NCBI GenBank assembly: GCA_003565095.1
Contig: PXDI01000124.1
Location: 1 to 24,078, forward strand
Source: PVC group bacterium
GTDB lineage: Bacteria; Verrucomicrobiota; Kiritimatiellia; UBA8416; PXDI01
Reading direction: 5' to 3'
Length of the DNA: 24,078 nt
Below the pieces are notes generated by a model. It was not told the origin of the DNA, did no database searches, and worked only from the letters and a program-made list of their open reading frames with translations. Shown here one piece after another: positions 23,713 to 24,078 of this stretch. The number at the start of each line of letters is the position of its first letter. Within the stretch, counting starts at the first letter, position 1. The translations under genes and the position numbers were made by a program.

Positions 23713-23799
23713 CAACCCGCCGTCGCCTTTGGCTATGGCGTGGCACCGCACGGAATATCCAATATCCAAGGAAAATCACGTTTTTCTGGCCTTGTTCGG

Positions 23800-24063
23800 T
23801 TGGAAATTCCTTGCCTGCCATGCGTAGCGGAGAATGGTTGGAGCTTGGGTGTTTTTCTTAAAGATTTATCTGTCAATCATTTAGCCTGATCTATTCATGA
23901 AGATTACATTTGAGTGTCAGATTAGCTTACGGAGGGGAGGAATACAACCACGGATGACACAGCGCGGCAAAGCCGCAACCAAAAAAGATAATATAACCAC
24001 TGATTACACCGATTGCACGGATAATAGGGATTCAATATCCAACAGCCAACAAGGAATTTCCAA
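23800..24063. repeat. Widely spaced 14-nt inverted repeat
   Basis: TTGGAAATTCCTTG (23800-23813) is the exact reverse complement of CAAGGAATTTCCAA (24050-24063). The right copy is embedded in a CCAA-rich run (AATATCCAACAG ... AATGTCCAAAAG), and a similar run occurs at 23751-23770. They are probably members of one dispersed repeat family in opposite orientations rather than ends of a single mobile element. Confidence 0.5.
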
Positions 24064-24078
24064 TGTCCAAAAGATTTG

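Larger units (their letters stand above)
23598..24078. other. Non-coding tail made of short dispersed repeats
   Basis: 481 nt with no supportable gene. It contains the second copy of the hairpin core (23628-23712), CCAA-rich segments (23751-23770 and 24032-24071), a perfect 14-nt inverted repeat (23800-23813 and 24050-24063), a small hairpin GCGGC-AAA-GCCGC (23964-23976) and related direct units CCACGGATGACACA (23949-23962) and CCACTGATTACACC (23998-24011). Short open frames at 23631-23889 read through these repeats and look artefactual. Confidence 0.65.

Noticed and set aside
23964..23976. Hairpin GCGGC-AAA-GCCGC as a terminator
   Set aside because: It has a 5 bp stem followed by A-rich, not T-rich, sequence on the + strand, and it lies about 370 nt from the last stop.

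Overview
The window is 24 kb of GC-rich DNA in which every supportable gene lies on the + strand. It falls into two gene blocks separated and followed by repeat-rich non-coding DNA. The organism is most likely a Gram-negative-type bacterium of the Planctomycetota-Verrucomicrobiota-Chlamydiota-Kiritimatiellota-Lentisphaerota sphere. This is an inference, from ExbB/ExbD next to very large TPR, squalene-cyclase-like-toroid and PQQ-propeller envelope proteins, and from dispersed hairpin repeats that I recall from genomes of that group. No rRNA or marker gene is present to prove it.

Block 1 (1-7672) is one tight run of eight genes: F1 alpha (5' end cut off by the window), epsilon, c, b-delta, gamma, beta, then a GspE/PilB-type ATPase and a GspF/PilC-type membrane protein. 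Gaps are at most 26 nt and several genes overlap. The F-type subunits look like a divergent relative of the N-ATPase branch but are strongly non-canonical. The c subunit has lost its ion-binding carboxylate (Glu to Gln) and the other Na+ ligands. Alpha has lost its arginine finger (Arg to Ile). Epsilon has no C-terminal helices, delta survives only as a domain at the end of b, gamma ends in a lysine-rich tail, and the gene order is rearranged. All frames are intact, so this does not look like simple decay. It looks like an F-type machine that no longer pumps ions in the usual way and is encoded with a type II secretion/type IV pilus motor pair.

The spacer 7673-8401 holds a probable decayed REP-associated (Y1) transposase start, a strong REP-like hairpin, a candidate promoter, and a ~109 bp inverted-repeat element with a tripartite hairpin core.

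Block 2 (8402-23597) is a second co-directional cluster: ExbB with a periplasmic extension, ExbD, a membrane-anchored toroid protein in the position where TonB would be expected, a 1470-residue TPR protein with three STN-like modules, an 1194-residue TPR protein, and a ~1280-residue exported protein with a PQQ-type propeller flanked by two similar beta-sandwich modules. Together they suggest a proton-motive-force-driven envelope system.

The tail (23598-24078) has no gene. It is a mosaic of short dispersed repeats, including a second copy of the spacer's hairpin core.
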